This document shows positions 8,847 to 18,849 of a DNA stretch of 57,233 nucleotides, piece after piece. The notes beneath the pieces were generated by a model, which was not told where the DNA came from, ran no database searches, and saw only the letters and a list, made by a program, of their open reading frames with translations. A program made the position numbers and the translations under genes. Each line of letters starts with the position of its first letter. The stretch's first letter is position 1. The DNA comes from Calothrix sp. CSU_2_0 (lineage in GTDB: Bacteria > Cyanobacteriota > Cyanobacteriia > Cyanobacteriales > Nostocaceae), in assembly GCA_012034595.1 (NCBI GenBank), contig JAAUPE010000030.1, positions 1 to 57,233 of the forward strand, given 5' to 3'.

Positions 8847-10025
8847 CTACTCTTCCAATTCTTCCAATTCTTCGTCGTCTTCTTCATCTTCAGCAAGCTT
8901 TTGCACTGAATTTGCAGAAACAACTGCACCTTTATCGAGCTTTTCGCGAACCTGTTTCGTAACCTGTTCTACAAACTCAGGTTTCTCTTCCATATATTTA
9001 ATTGCATTGTCGCGCCCTTGGGAGATATTATCGCCGTTGTAGCTGTACCAAGCACCTTTACGGCTAAGAACACCTGTTTCTTCTGCCAAGTCCACTAAAC
9101 AGCCAATGGTGGAAATACCCTTACCAAAAATGATGTCAAATTCGGCAATTCTAAAAGGTGGTGCAACTTTATTTTTGGCAACTTTAACTTTGACTCTGTT
9201 ACCAAACTCGTCAGTACCTTTTTTCAAAGTCTGAATCCGGCGAATATCCAAGCGAACCGATGAATAATACTTCAAAGCATTACCCCCAGTAGTTGTTTCT
9301 GGGCTACCGTAGGTGACACCGATTTTGTGGCGCAACTGGTTAATAAAAATAACCGTGCATCCAGATTTACCAATATTCCCCGTAATTTTACGTAAAGCTT
9401 GGCTCATCAGCCGCGCTTGTAAACCAACGTGGACATCACCCATTTCACCTTCAATTTCCGCACGTGGTACAAGTGCAGCTACGGAGTCAATCACTACAAT
9501 ATCAACAGCAGCCGATCGCACTAATTGATCGACGATTTCTAAGGCAGCTTCCCCCGTGTCAGGTTGGGAAATCAGCAAATTCACGGTATCAACTCCCAAT
9601 GCGGCTGAGTAAGCTGGATCGAGGGCATGTTCCGCATCTACATAAGCTGCAATCCCACCTTGCTTTTGCACCTCAGCAACAGCATGTAGTGCTACTGTGG
9701 TTTTCCCCGAACTTTCTGGACCATAAATCTCAATTACTCGTCCCTTGGGCAAACCACCACCCAATGCCAAATCAAGAGTCAGCGCACCAGTGGAGATGGT
9801 TTCAACCTTCATCCGGGTAGCATCACCCAAACGCATGATTGTACCTTTACCAAAGGTTTTCTCAATCTGGCTGAGTACTACACCAAGAGCTTTTTGCTTG
9901 GCAGCATTATTACTATCTACTGTGCTTGCAGCCATTTTTGCCTCTTTTTTACCGTTACTATCTGTGGTGTTTACAGCCATTTTTGCCTCTTTTTTACCGT
10001 TGCTATCTGCGGTGCTTACAGCCAT
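8847..10025 (-). CDS. recA: Recombinase RecA with repeated N-terminal extension
   Basis: The homologous-recombination strand-exchange ATPase. It shows Walker [10 protein letters not shown], the Walker B region VVIDSVAAL, loop L1 after [17 protein letters not shown], and loop L2 [21 protein letters not shown], plus an acidic C-terminal tail. The usual cyanobacterial start corresponds to [15 protein letters not shown] at 9935. Upstream, in frame, are two more 15-codon units beginning MAVNTTDS (9980) and MAVSTADS (10025). The 10025 ATG has AAGAGG at good spacing; each internal Met also follows an AAAGAGGC stretch, so up to three initiation sites are possible. An in-frame GTG two codons further up is less likely. 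Confidence 0.93.
   Translation of the reverse strand: MAVSTADSNGKKEAKMAVNTTDSNGKKEAKMAASTVDSNNAAKQKALGVVLSQIEKTFGKGTIMRLGDATRMKVETISTGALTLDLALGGGLPKGRVIEIYGPESSGKTTVALHAVAEVQKQGGIAAYVDAEHALDPAYSAALGVDTVNLLISQPDTGEAALEIVDQLVRSAAVDIVVIDSVAALVPRAEIEGEMGDVHVGLQARLMSQALRKITGNIGKSGCTVIFINQLRHKIGVTYGSPETTTGGNALKYYSSVRLDIRRIQTLKKGTDEFGNRVKVKVAKNKVAPPFRIAEFDIIFGKGISTIGCLVDLAEETGVLSRKGAWYSYNGDNISQGRDNAIKYMEEKPEFVEQVTKQVREKLDKGAVVSANSVQKLAEDEEDDEELEELEE
9936..10025 (-). repeat. 45-bp tandem duplication containing ribosome-binding site and start codon of recA
   Basis: Two 45-bp units lie head to tail (10025-9981 and 9980-9936) and the canonical N-terminus starts at 9935. Each unit encodes MAV(S/N)T(A/T)DSNGKKEAK and ends in an AAAGAGGC stretch that places a Shine-Dalgarno-like site before the next ATG. 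Confidence 0.9.
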
Positions 10026-10530
10026 TCTCACCTCTTTATCGTCTGTAACTATAATTAATTATCGATTTGCTGGGAGTATAAATCTGTGGTTTTATTAGAA
10101 CAGATATACTATTTTACGCTAGAAAAATCAAAAATGGGCTATCTTTAACAAAAAACGTCACGTAGTACTTTTTGAGTACTGAGTCTGGTCAGATCGGGGC
10201 TTGAAAAAGCCCCGCCCTTTAGGTTTCTGACATTCTATGCTACATTCATCCGATTGGCTGGTGCGATAAACCGACCGTTCGCTAACGCGATCGCGGTTTG
10301 ATTTGGCGTTTTCGCCTTAGCTAAGGGTATGATTTGTTGGAGTGACTTCGCAACTTGGCATATATGTGTTTTATTATACAAAAGTTTCCAGTTATGACCC
10401 TAAATAGACCAGTTAATCGATGATTTAAGCTCGCCACATCTGATTTTAACGATAGTCTTACATCTTGCTCGAAAACTGTTTTTGTTGAAGTCTGTCCTAT
10501 TTATTTTAATTTTGTTCTTAACTTAACAAA
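10026..10530. other. Upstream region of recA with hairpins
   Basis: About 500 bp with no gene. A perfect 8-bp stem with a GAAA loop sits at 10195-10214 (CGGGGCTT ... AAGCCCCG). The duplicated self-complementary word AGTACT occurs twice with 5 nt between at about 10155-10171. A HIP1-containing imperfect palindrome lies around 10265-10300. The recA promoter must lie here; the AGTACT pair is wrongly spaced for a standard cyanobacterial LexA box. Confidence 0.45.
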
Positions 10531-11151
10531 TTAATCCTTCTTCAATTGCCAGTGTAGATAATTGTATATCCCAACTGCACGCTTAACTAATTCTTTATCT
10601 GGGTGTCCAAGCAATTCCTTCAAGTAAGGCATTGCTTCCGGTATATTCGACAATTGCGCTGCACAATCTCGACAATGCAAAATACGTTCCGGTTCCCCTT
10701 GCAACATCTCCAAAATTCGACTTTGGTAAAGTTGCTCAGAACATGCTGTTGCGACACCACCAATTTGGATATCTGCTGGGTTGCAAGCTGGTTCCCAAAC
10801 CACAATCATAAAAGGTTGATTGATTTCACTAGCTTTAACTTGCTTGCGCGAAGATTGTTTTAACCATAATTTGCCCCTACGTCGCATGAAATCTGGCATA
10901 TCCTGCGAGAATGCCCGTGAAGATTTCATTAACAACTCTTCTCCTACGGATGCGTCGTTAATCTTTGGCTCCAGTCCAATAATATTTGCGACTAAATGCT
11001 TTTCTCCCCGTGCCGGAATCAAAATATCATTCCGCAGCGCGATCGCACCAGACTGCAAAACACCAATCAATAACGTCCAATGACGGTAACTATCTTCTCC
11101 TACGTCACGGTGTACTTCACGGGCAGAAATAATTTCAAAAGCAAACGTCAT
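10531..11151 (-). CDS. Conserved cyanobacterial protein of unknown function
   Basis: The frame opens further upstream, but the ATG giving MTFAFEIISAREVHRDVG is the more natural start (about 206 residues). The N-terminal half looks like a compact beta-rich domain (SYRHWTLLIGVLQSGAIALR). The middle carries a stretch with several Cys (VATACSEQ, then HCRDCAAQL). The C-terminus (PEAMPYLKELLGHPDKELVKRAVG) looks like a single HEAT-type helical pair. I do not recognise the family by name. The glycosyltransferase gene starting at 12379 lies upstream on the same strand and ends about 75 bp before this start; co-transcription is possible. Confidence 0.65.
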   Translation of the reverse strand: MTFAFEIISAREVHRDVGEDSYRHWTLLIGVLQSGAIALRNDILIPARGEKHLVANIIGLEPKINDASVGEELLMKSSRAFSQDMPDFMRRRGKLWLKQSSRKQVKASEINQPFMIVVWEPACNPADIQIGGVATACSEQLYQSRILEMLQGEPERILHCRDCAAQLSNIPEAMPYLKELLGHPDKELVKRAVGIYNYLHWQLKKD

Positions 11152-11227
11152 GTTTATTGTTATGGAAATCGCGTTAGTAGTATACTGCGTGCGGTTCATT
11201 CAAAACTGCGACTGATATCTCAAGCTT

Positions 11228-12379
11228 CTAAGCTCCTCGAATAAATTGCACTCGCGGTTTCTGCAATATGTCGGTATATAATTCTTCCAACTGGGAAATA
11301 TTCTTTTCTAAGGTGTAACGTTCGAGTACTCGTTGCCTTGCTTTTTGTCCCAATAAGGTTGTTAATTCGGGATGGTCTTGGAACAATGGTAGTAAAGTTT
11401 GTAATTGCGATCGCACGCTTCTTGTACTCAATACTACTCCCGCTCCTTTTTCTAATACTTCTCCGTCTGCACCTACGTCTGTAGCCATACAAGCAACTCC
11501 GCAGGACATTGCTTCTAATAATGACAGCGATAAACCTTCCACTAAGGAAGGCAAAATATATACATCTGCTCCCCGTAAAATTTCGATGCGACGTTCTTCT
11601 TCAGCTACAAATCCTAACCAATAAATATTATACTCAGGACCATAAAACGGCTCTAAAGAATATTTTAATGGTCCATCACCAACAATCAATAATTTACTAC
11701 CTGGTTCAATTGCTGCCTGTTTCCACGCTCTTAATAGCGATTCTACGTTTTTTTCCGGGGCAATCCGACCTTGGTAGACAAATAAACGTTCAGCTTTAAA
11801 TTCGGCTTTGATTTGGGAAGCCCCTGGGGAATACTTAATTGGGTCTACTCCATTCGGGATGATGGCAATATTCTCGGATGGTACACCTAATTTCGCTAAT
11901 AACTCGCGCTGAATTTGCGAAAAAATAATCGTACAGTCGTAGTTCCCCAAAAATGGTGCGTAGAGTTGATATGCTAAAAATTGTGTTCCCGAAGCTAGCT
12001 TTGCACCTTTTTTAGCATCAAAGGCTGGGTGGAAAGTCGCGACTAAAGGCAACTTTAACTCTTCACAAATTTCCGGTAACACAAAATCAAGCGGTGATAG
12101 TGTTAGCGAAGCATGAACAATATCGGGTTTAATTCGTCTTAGGGACTGTGTTAGTACCTTAGTCGCTTTAAATGTGGGAATAGTATAAACCTGAGACTTG
12201 TAAATAAAGGGTAGGGGAACCTCGTGACAATTGGGCGAATTTCCAGCGTGTTTTTCCTCTTGGGCAAAGTGTAAAAAACTTACTTCATGTCCGCGATCGA
12301 GCAGTGCATTCGTGATTTCTCGACTGTAGGTGACATTACCACAAAAGGGTGTTTTTTTTCCAATCCAAGCTATACGCAT
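11228..12379 (-). CDS. Glycosyltransferase family 4 (GT-B fold)
   Basis: A 383-residue GT-B retaining glycosyltransferase. The N-terminal acceptor half begins MRIAWIGKKTPFCGN and ends near the linker NGVDPIKYSPG. The C-terminal donor half has YQGRIAPEKNVESLLRAW, LLIVGDGP and the nucleotide-sugar signature PSLVEGLSLSLLEAMSCGVA with its EGxxxxxLEAMxxG core. Donor and acceptor cannot be told from sequence; lipid or exopolysaccharide glycosylation is the usual role. The start ATG follows no strong Shine-Dalgarno. It is one of three GT4-type genes in the window. Confidence 0.88.
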   Translation of the reverse strand: MRIAWIGKKTPFCGNVTYSREITNALLDRGHEVSFLHFAQEEKHAGNSPNCHEVPLPFIYKSQVYTIPTFKATKVLTQSLRRIKPDIVHASLTLSPLDFVLPEICEELKLPLVATFHPAFDAKKGAKLASGTQFLAYQLYAPFLGNYDCTIIFSQIQRELLAKLGVPSENIAIIPNGVDPIKYSPGASQIKAEFKAERLFVYQGRIAPEKNVESLLRAWKQAAIEPGSKLLIVGDGPLKYSLEPFYGPEYNIYWLGFVAEEERRIEILRGADVYILPSLVEGLSLSLLEAMSCGVACMATDVGADGEVLEKGAGVVLSTRSVRSQLQTLLPLFQDHPELTTLLGQKARQRVLERYTLEKNISQLEELYTDILQKPRVQFIRGA

Positions 12380-12762
12380 TCTTTATTAGTTGTTAACTTA
12401 CGGGTTAGATATATTAAATCTGGCTTTTCGTTTTTTGCCTTCATGTTTTTGCACATGACTGGAATTTTAAATATCATAAAATCCCGTCAATCGACACACT
12501 AACCAATAAAAATTAACCTTTTTAAATGCGACTCAAATTTATAATGACTTTGCGATTCTGATATTTTTTCGTAACTTTTACGAATTGACATGAAATATAA
12601 GTTACATTAAATTTACTTAATCACTGCCAATCGAAAACTGGTATAAAAAATATCAACATCATGATATCACGAAAAAAATGTTCTTAGTAAACCCAAGATT
12701 ATCTATAGGTAATCAATAGTAATTATCTAGCGGTTCGGTTCATAACTGACTTCACCCGTAGT
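12380..12762. other. AT-rich intergenic region
   Basis: Between two minus-strand genes. Nothing beyond AT-rich sequence was recognised; it should hold the glycosyltransferase promoter. Confidence 0.4.
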
Positions 12763-14472
12763 TTAATCAGAAGATTTATACCAGGTTAGGGTACTAACTA
12801 AAAATACAATTGTTGCTAATCCTAAAAATACATTTTGTAAGCCAAAAAATGTTTCTGCCACACCTGCAAGTGCCAGAGGTAAAGAAAGAGCTATATTGAT
12901 GACATTATTTTGGAGTCCAAAGACTTTCCCGCGCATTTCTGGAGGTGTTTGTGTTTGAATGGCAGTTTGCATTGGTATGGCGATTAATGCACCAAACACA
13001 CCCAATAGCATAATAGATACCAAAACTATGAATAGTTCTTTGCTGAATAAAGATAAGCTGATTAACGATGCTGTCATTCCAATGCACCCATACAGGCTTA
13101 ATTGAGCATGGGAAAAACGCTGACCGAATTGACCGATAATTATTGCACCAACCGCAATTCCCACACCACCAGAGGCAAGTAAAAAACCAAATTGTTCGGC
13201 TTTGAGATTGGGAATTAGCTCTGCTAAACGGACAGCTAAAACAGTCAGTGCGGCAAATACAGAAAATAAAATAACTAATTGAATTAGGGCATTGCGGATG
13301 ACTTGATTGACTTTGAGATAACGCAATCCATCACGCAAATCAGTAAAAACATGGGGTGTTTCCGTAGTTGTTTCATGGGCTTTTTCTTTTGTGGAAATCA
13401 ATAACAAAATTAATCCCGCGATCGCATAACTTCCACCAACCACTATTTCCTTACCCAAATCACCGCTACCACCAATTTGCGACCAGATTCGATCTGCACC
13501 AGCAAGCAATGGTTCCCCAACCGCAAACCCAACTATCACTGATGCCATCATCGTTGTTGTGTAGAGGGAATTTGCCGAAAGCAAATGCTCCTCTTTGACT
13601 ACTAAAGGGATTGCTGATTGTTCTGCTGGTGCGAAGAATTGCGTCAAACTTGAGACTAAAAAAGTCACCCCCAAAATAATCAAAAAGCCCACTGGTAAGG
13701 TTTTCACTGGATGCCAATCATGGGTAAACCATAATAGTGCTGGGATTGCTAAAACCAAAATTCCCCGGCAAATATTTGTAGCAACTAATACAGTTTTTTT
13801 ACGCCAACGGTCAACAAATACCCCAGCTACCGAACCGAACAATACTGCTGGAATGGTAAAAGCCATCATGATTGCCGAAACCCAACCGCTAATACTTTGG
13901 TCTGGCGTTTGAAATTGGGTTTTAATTAAAGCAATCATTAATACTAAATATACTTTATCTGCTAATTGACAGAAAACTTGACCGCCCCAAAGTGCTAAAA
14001 AATTGGAGTTTTGTAATACAGGTAAAAAACCTTGTTGTTTATCGAGTGATAATTTATCGGGATTTATTTCCGAATTTATTAATTCATTCCCGTCAGTATT
14101 GATGGTGTTTTTACCATTATCATTACTCAATACCGAAGAACTTTCTTGACCATTCCCATTATCAATAATAGAAGCATCTAATTCTAAATTAGGATTAGGC
14201 TCTACTGGATTTATATCAGTTTTTGTTAAATCTTGAATGCCACTTTCTTCGGTGTCTTTTCCTGGTAAATCTTGGGAATATGTCTGATTTGAAGATTTGG
14301 AATTATTACTTGAAGAATTACTTGAAGAATTACTTGAAGAATTACTTAAATAATCATCTGAATCTGCACTGGAACCATTTATAGATTTGAGTGCGATTAT
14401 TCGATTTTGTTTCGCTGGGTTGTTGGGTAATGGCGATAGAATTTGTCTATCTAATTCAGACGGTTGCATCAT
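12763..14472 (-). CDS. MFS transporter with long Asn/Ser-rich N-terminal tail
   Basis: A major-facilitator-superfamily permease. The first ~155 residues are polar and low-complexity, including four NSSS units; the 12-helix core follows, beginning [21 protein letters not shown]. The helix 2-3 loop [17 protein letters not shown] is the MFS motif A (GxxxDRxxRR). The [11 protein letters not shown] segment and the overall pattern fit the macrolide-efflux-type or MFS_3 group; the substrate is unknown. The ATG used here overlaps the end of recO by 17 nt, implying translational coupling; a TTG at 14484 is an alternative start. Confidence 0.85.
   Translation of the reverse strand: MMQPSELDRQILSPLPNNPAKQNRIIALKSINGSSADSDDYLSNSSSNSSSNSSSNNSKSSNQTYSQDLPGKDTEESGIQDLTKTDINPVEPNPNLELDASIIDNGNGQESSSVLSNDNGKNTINTDGNELINSEINPDKLSLDKQQGFLPVLQNSNFLALWGGQVFCQLADKVYLVLMIALIKTQFQTPDQSISGWVSAIMMAFTIPAVLFGSVAGVFVDRWRKKTVLVATNICRGILVLAIPALLWFTHDWHPVKTLPVGFLIILGVTFLVSSLTQFFAPAEQSAIPLVVKEEHLLSANSLYTTTMMASVIVGFAVGEPLLAGADRIWSQIGGSGDLGKEIVVGGSYAIAGLILLLISTKEKAHETTTETPHVFTDLRDGLRYLKVNQVIRNALIQLVILFSVFAALTVLAVRLAELIPNLKAEQFGFLLASGGVGIAVGAIIIGQFGQRFSHAQLSLYGCIGMTASLISLSLFSKELFIVLVSIMLLGVFGALIAIPMQTAIQTQTPPEMRGKVFGLQNNVINIALSLPLALAGVAETFFGLQNVFLGLATIVFLVSTLTWYKSSD
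14305..14347 (-). repeat. 12-bp microsatellite encoding NSSS units
   Basis: About 3.5 copies of a 12-bp unit (ACTTGAAGAATT on the plus strand) inside the MFS gene, encoding repeated Asn-Ser-Ser-Ser in its cytoplasmic tail. Unit loss or gain would keep the frame. Confidence 0.85.
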
Positions 14473-15406
14473 GGTTGGCAGCAAAATAAGAATCTATTAA
14501 GGCAGCAGAGCGAATAGAACGACCAAAATGATATTGAACATACTGTCGTAATAATTGTTCAACAGATAACCAACTTCTACTTTGAACATCTTCAACTCGA
14601 TCGAGGTTTAAGATTTCAAAGTTGGGGATTTGCGATAGCTGTTGGAACAAGTACAATTCATTAGCATTCAAGCGCTTAGAGAGTATGGGTAACTCTTCGC
14701 GGTGAAAAATTGTCTCATAAACCGGAGTTTCCTGGGAACTATAAGTTCCCCCCGTTTCACGCACACCAGAAGTAACTCCTGGGGCAGTCAGTTCCTCAAT
14801 TGGAAAATTTGCTTCGCGTCGCAAACGTTCCCAAGCTGCTAAACATACAGTTCCCCCAGCATTAATGCTAAAACCGACTTGGCTTTTCGCTTCTGTGAAA
14901 TCAGGTACTAAAAAACGTTGTGTCAAGCAACAAGCTTCAACTTGGGGTGCAAATCCAGCTAAAGCTAGAAACTGGAAAATTCCATGACTCAATAAAGCTA
15001 GGATTATGTCAGTGTTGTGACTATCAACCGACTCCAAACGGGCTAAATGCTCGTTGAGCAACTCGTATAGCTCTTCTTGAGGATTTTCACTTAATGCTTG
15101 ACACAAAACAATCTCAGCCAAATATTGGCTAGCAGCTAACTTACCTAAGTTTTTAGCTAGACCCGGATAAGATTTTACAGTATTGGCTTGCGTAATTTTG
15201 TCTAAACTGCGTCCTTTGGCAATCAATACTTCATTGACTACAAACATAGCACTTCTACCCCCTAGACTGGAGTTGTGCTTGCGTGCCCCAGGCGCGATCG
15301 CTTTTACTAAACCGTATTCTTTGGTTAAAATAGTTACTAATCTATCGGATTCACCGAATGGTTGGGCTTTAAGATTAATACCTGTTGCTTTGTAGGTTCT
15401 ACTCAT
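14456..15406 (-). CDS. recO: DNA repair protein RecO
   Basis: A 316-residue RecO, the mediator that with RecR loads RecA onto SSB-coated single strands and anneals complementary strands. The N-terminal OB-fold reads [39 protein letters not shown] in two recognisable blocks, with GGRSAMF and the helical core SQYLAEIVL following. Cyanobacterial RecO is longer than the E. coli form, and this length fits. It sits 66 bp after deoC and overlaps the MFS gene, so deoC-recO-MFS is likely one transcription unit. Confidence 0.93.
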   Translation of the reverse strand: MSRTYKATGINLKAQPFGESDRLVTILTKEYGLVKAIAPGARKHNSSLGGRSAMFVVNEVLIAKGRSLDKITQANTVKSYPGLAKNLGKLAASQYLAEIVLCQALSENPQEELYELLNEHLARLESVDSHNTDIILALLSHGIFQFLALAGFAPQVEACCLTQRFLVPDFTEAKSQVGFSINAGGTVCLAAWERLRREANFPIEELTAPGVTSGVRETGGTYSSQETPVYETIFHREELPILSKRLNANELYLFQQLSQIPNFEILNLDRVEDVQSRSWLSVEQLLRQYVQYHFGRSIRSAALIDSYFAANHDATV

Positions 15407-15472
15407 TATTACAGCGAATTGGGCATTGGCTATTGGTTAAAGTTAAAGGACAAAAGTCAAAAGACAAATGAA

Positions 15473-16153
15473 CTATTCCTTTGGATGCTGCATACCAACT
15501 CCTTTAAGCAGTTCAACTCCTTGAGAGGTTCCCAAGCGAGTTGCTCCCGCTAATATTAAGTCTAGAGCTTGCTCGGTCGTGCGGATACCCCCTGAGGCTT
15601 TAATTCCCACTCGATCCCGTCCTAGCTCTTTCAAAAGAAGTACATCTTCAACGGTAGCACCACCATTCCAACCCGTGCTTGTCTTCAGAAAAGCAGCACC
15701 AGCATCCATCGCTAATTCCGCAGCTAGTTTCTTTTCTGCGTCAGTTAATAAACTGGTTTCCAAAATTACTTTTATTGTTTGCCCAGTTGATTCGCAAATC
15801 TCCGCAAGCTCGCGGTGAACTTCTTCCGTTTTCCCTGCTTTCAACCAAGCCAAATTTAAAACCACATCTAATTCTGTGGCTCCATTGTCTGTTGCTTCTT
15901 GAGCTTCGTACAATTTGGTTGCCGAAGTTGTTGCTCCTGTTGGGAAACCAATCACCGTACAAACCTTGGGTTTTCTACCGTGGAGAAGCTCTGCCGCTTG
16001 CTTGACATAAATTGGATATACGCAAACCGAAGCAAAGTGGTAGCGATCGGCTTGTTCGCACCACTGTTCGACATATTCTGGTGTTGCTGTCGGAAGCAGT
16101 AATGAATGGTCGATATATGGAGCAATGTCAATGTCTGGATAGTCTGCTGCCAT
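15473..16153 (-). CDS. deoC: Deoxyribose-phosphate aldolase
   Basis: A 226-residue class I aldolase that splits 2-deoxyribose 5-phosphate into glyceraldehyde 3-phosphate and acetaldehyde in deoxynucleoside salvage. Motifs: [11 protein letters not shown] near the start, [18 protein letters not shown], the active-site block ATELDVVLN, the Schiff-base lysine in FLKTSTGW and the second lysine in [11 protein letters not shown]. Length is normal. It is the first gene of the deoC-recO run, an arrangement I associate with cyanobacteria. Confidence 0.95.
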   Translation of the reverse strand: MAADYPDIDIAPYIDHSLLLPTATPEYVEQWCEQADRYHFASVCVYPIYVKQAAELLHGRKPKVCTVIGFPTGATTSATKLYEAQEATDNGATELDVVLNLAWLKAGKTEEVHRELAEICESTGQTIKVILETSLLTDAEKKLAAELAMDAGAAFLKTSTGWNGGATVEDVLLLKELGRDRVGIKASGGIRTTEQALDLILAGATRLGTSQGVELLKGVGMQHPKE

Positions 16154-16657
16154 TGCTTGTTTCTTCCAGTAATTGATTAAAAAATCTTATAAAAAGTTAA
16201 GACTATTTTAATAAATTAAACCATAATTTAGGAGATTTTACGGAAAATATATGATGAATTTAACTTTTAATAAAAATTAAAGATAATTTGGACATTTTAT
16301 GCATGTATTTGTTCAAAAAGTAAAAACAAATTCTAGATGTATGATAAATCCCCAATTATTTTATTTTGGTGCTAGGCAGGGTGGGGTAGTTCACCGTCAA
16401 CATCCGATCCGAAGCTTGATATTTATTTATACACTGCTTGAGCGTAGCAGCGATTTGTTCAAGTTTTTGAGGCATTTGGGAGCGATCGCACAAATCTTCG
16501 GCAAATTGCGAATGTGGTTAGGTTCATAATAAATAAAGAAATATTTTTAGGATTTACAGACTCGTGCTGAAAAACGAGACTTTGAGATGACTACATCGTC
16601 GATTGCGATCGCGGAAATAGAGACTCAACACGTAAATCCTAACTTTTTGCCAAGTAA
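16154..16657. other. Intergenic region, no gene seen
   Basis: About 500 bp with several HIP1-type words and no supportable ORF, repeat array or hairpin with a T-run. It precedes deoC on the minus strand, so the deoC operon promoter should lie at its left end. Confidence 0.4.
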
Positions 16658-18106
16658 TTAAGCAGCTTTTTCAACAACGACTTCACCCGCAGCAGCTTCC
16701 GGTAATAACCGTTTTAGACCTTGACTAACAAACCCTTGTAAAACTGCAACTTGCTGACTTTGTTGGAAAACATTTTGTAAAGTTTGTCGCAATTTATCCA
16801 AGTTCAATGTATTACCTGTTGCCAGGGAAATTTCCTGTGCTTGGAAATATTCAACCAGCGCTAAACCCGCAACCCTTGTTAAGTATGCTGCACTTACTCC
16901 TTGAATAACTCCACCAACTGCGTAAGTGACAGCATTAGTTTTAAGAACAGTACTTATTGCCTTCGTCGAAATTTCGACTAAACCCAGTTTCAACATCAAA
17001 CCTCCCATCTCCACAGCAACAGTTTTAGCTTGTTCGAGAGAGAATTTTTGCTGATATATTCCACCCAAATCTACTATCATTTGGGCATTAATTGCCGCAG
17101 TTGCGAAAATATCCAATGCTGGTACGGGGTTTGCGAATGCAGCAGCAGCAGCTATCCACTGATATTGTTCGATAACTGGGTTTGTTCGTTCTTTTCTCAC
17201 CTGATTCAAACAATTTTTCGCGTTTGCTTCGAGGGAATTAGCTTTTCTAACGGTGGTTGCCCAAATTAATTGTTGCCCTTGGTTCGTGATAATTTCACCT
17301 AACTGTTGTGTCAATCGCTGCATGTCAGGTATGGGCTGTTCCATCCATTCTTCGCTTGTACCGTCATCTTCGTGCTTGCGAACTTTAATCGCAGTAGGGG
17401 CAGAGGATGTAGCTGCAACGTTTTCGTGTCGCTGTTTGAGCGATAGTAAAATACTTTCGCGATCGCTCGTTATATACTGGTCTTGTTTGTTGAAAACCAG
17501 CATGGTACGTTGATTTGCGGCTTTGAGTTGCTCCAGAGCTTGATGTTCGGTAGCAGTTAAGTCACCGTTGGTCAAAAATAAAACGTAGTCAGATATTACA
17601 GCTTGATTAAATGCTGCTATGTCGGGATTATCTTTTGCTTCGATAAATAATGGTGCTGTTTCCTGAAATTTTAAAGATGCAATATCTCCTGTCTCTAAAT
17701 TATGTTGTTGTAAAACTTCGATGAGAGTGGTTTTACCAACAGACTTTCCCCCAGTCACAGCTAGTTGAATTTCTTTGCGGTCGATTTGGGTTTGCAATTG
17801 GGAAACTTGTTCTTGCAAACTGGTTAAATGCTGATGATTTTCAGCTTCATTTGCCAGTTGGTTTACCACGACTGCGGCTTTGGCGATCGCGTTTTCAACT
17901 GTAGTGCGATCGCGTGGTAATTCTGCTAATGTTTTAGTAACGCTGCTACGATTTTGCTTAAACAGCAATAAACCTCCACCAACTGCAACCAAACTTAACA
18001 AGCTAAACTCTGTGACTTGGGTAAATGTGTCTTGCAATGTGTCGAATAACCACAATGCCAAGGACAATCCCAATCCTCCCACTAATATTGGTCGCTGCAA
18101 CTTCAC
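16658..18106 (-). CDS. Membrane-associated GTPase with DUF697 domain
   Basis: A 482-residue protein. Two hydrophobic segments lie at about 5-24 and 33-50, then a coiled region (about 67-112), then a P-loop GGKSVGKTT at 119-127 and the G4 motif NKQD at 206-209. The G3 DxxG motif is not evident (AKDNPD stands near its place). From about 310 the C-terminal part matches DUF697: alanine-rich helices ending VPALDIFATAAINAQMIVDLGG. Similar cyanobacterial proteins are annotated as DUF697 or small-GTPase proteins without a proven role; membrane remodelling or ribosome-linked roles are only guesses. Confidence 0.82.
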   Translation of the reverse strand: MKLQRPILVGGLGLSLALWLFDTLQDTFTQVTEFSLLSLVAVGGGLLLFKQNRSSVTKTLAELPRDRTTVENAIAKAAVVVNQLANEAENHQHLTSLQEQVSQLQTQIDRKEIQLAVTGGKSVGKTTLIEVLQQHNLETGDIASLKFQETAPLFIEAKDNPDIAAFNQAVISDYVLFLTNGDLTATEHQALEQLKAANQRTMLVFNKQDQYITSDRESILLSLKQRHENVAATSSAPTAIKVRKHEDDGTSEEWMEQPIPDMQRLTQQLGEIITNQGQQLIWATTVRKANSLEANAKNCLNQVRKERTNPVIEQYQWIAAAAAFANPVPALDIFATAAINAQMIVDLGGIYQQKFSLEQAKTVAVEMGGLMLKLGLVEISTKAISTVLKTNAVTYAVGGVIQGVSAAYLTRVAGLALVEYFQAQEISLATGNTLNLDKLRQTLQNVFQQSQQVAVLQGFVSQGLKRLLPEAAAGEVVVEKAA

Positions 18107-18466
18107 TGTTTTACTCTCCAGCTTTCTTAATACAATTTTACTTTATTGAATATTTCTATTTGAATATTTTTGATTTGCTATTGATTTTACTTCAAGATAA
18201 TCAAAATCTAGCTTTAGATTCAACAGGCAACTGGACATTATCGGCAAGATAATGGGAACACGCTGGCATCAGTTCTGAGTTTAAAGCTCGGTAAAGATAA
18301 ATAATTATACCGAGACTGCTTGCAGCGAGGTATAAAAAGTCCTTGTTTCAATCCCACTCTTTTAAGGGCGGGTACTTCTTCCTTCTTCCTTCGTGAACTA
18401 GCTAATAATTTATATAAAACAAAACCCCACAATCTTAATAATTGTAGGGCTTTATTTTTTTGAATT
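18107..18466. other. Intergenic region between the tRNA and the GTPase gene
   Basis: It contains the tRNA terminator hairpin (18425-18449) and, further left at about 18331-18365, one isolated sequence reading GTGGGATTGAAAC on the minus strand that resembles the end of a cyanobacterial CRISPR repeat. There is no second copy, so no array is called. Confidence 0.45.
18411..18449 (-). terminator. Intrinsic terminator of the tRNA-fMet transcript
   Basis: On the minus strand a 9-bp stem (CCCTACAAT / ATTGTGGGG with one G-U pair, 7-nt loop) starts about 18 nt beyond the tRNA 3' end and is followed by TTTTGTTTTA. The plus strand also has a T-rich tail, so it could work in both directions. Confidence 0.75.
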
Positions 18467-18807
18467 TGGTGGCGGGAAGTGGATTTGAACCACTGACCTT
18501 CGGGTTATGCTTACCATCTACAGTTTTCACTGCCCAATTGAATCAACCGGTTTGTGGTCTGGACTGTCCCTTTACCCTCGACTTAACGTTAGGGTATCTG
18601 CCTTCCAGTCTCTACACCTTCCTCGACTTTTGATTTACTCAAATTTCGAGGCTTGGTTCGGGATTACCACGCTATTGGCTTCCCCGAGTTTGACAGATAA
18701 ACACACATAAATTTCTCTATGTGCCGCCCATAACAAAAATAACTTTTAAGCGTTTAGTTACTTTTATCAGTTGAGCCCGACGAGCTACCAGGCTGCTCTA
18801 TCCCGCG
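18467..18807 (-). tRNA. Initiator tRNA-fMet(CAU) split by a group I intron
   Basis: Exons 18807-18774 (34 nt) and 18509-18467 (43 nt with CCA) join into a 77-nt cloverleaf. The acceptor arms are CGCGGGA and TCCCGCC with a C1-C72 non-pair, the hallmark of initiators; the D arm is GAGC...GCTC, the anticodon stem is TCGGG/CCCGA around CTCATAA, and the T arm is AGTGG TTCAAAT CCACT. CCA is encoded. The anticodon CAU begins the 3' exon. The three G-C pairs in the anticodon stem also fit an initiator. Confidence 0.93.
18510..18773 (-). ncRNA. Group I intron (about 264 nt, no ORF) in the anticodon loop of tRNA-fMet
   Basis: The intervening sequence has group I core hallmarks on the minus strand: a P3-P4 region with CTCGGGGAAGCC ... 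GTGGTAATCCC ... AAGCC, and a P7-type region with GGTGTAGAGACTGG ... GGGACAGTCCAGACCAC. It ends in G, and the 5' exon ends in U33, as the splicing chemistry requires. Group I introns in cyanobacterial tRNA-fMet and tRNA-Leu genes are established. No homing-endonuclease ORF is present. I could not find a convincing P1 pairing by eye, so the junctions carry 1-2 nt uncertainty. Confidence 0.9.
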
Positions 18808-18819
18808 TCGTCTTTAAAT

Positions 18820-18849
18820 AGTATATACCTAAAACCTAAATTTTAGCAA
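18820..18849 (-). promoter_or_regulatory. Candidate sigma70-type promoter of tRNA-fMet
   Basis: On the minus strand TTGCTA (4/6 to the -35 consensus), an 18-nt spacer and TATACT (5/6 to the -10 consensus) lie 12 nt before tRNA position 1. It abuts the stop codon of the asparaginase gene. Confidence 0.5.

Noticed and set aside
10155-10171. AGTACT-N5-AGTACT upstream of recA as a LexA box
   Set aside because: The spacing between the two GTAC halves is about 3 nt too long for the cyanobacterial LexA consensus I know; left as an unassigned inverted repeat.
18331-18365. Sequence ending GTGGGATTGAAAC on the minus strand, like a CRISPR repeat end
   Set aside because: Only one copy, no spacers or regularly spaced second repeat, and no cas genes in the window.
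18507-18710. 67-codon plus-strand ORF within the tRNA intron, possible homing endonuclease
   Set aside because: It is antisense to the intron, has no LAGLIDADG, HNH or GIY-YIG motif, and reads through tRNA exon sequence.
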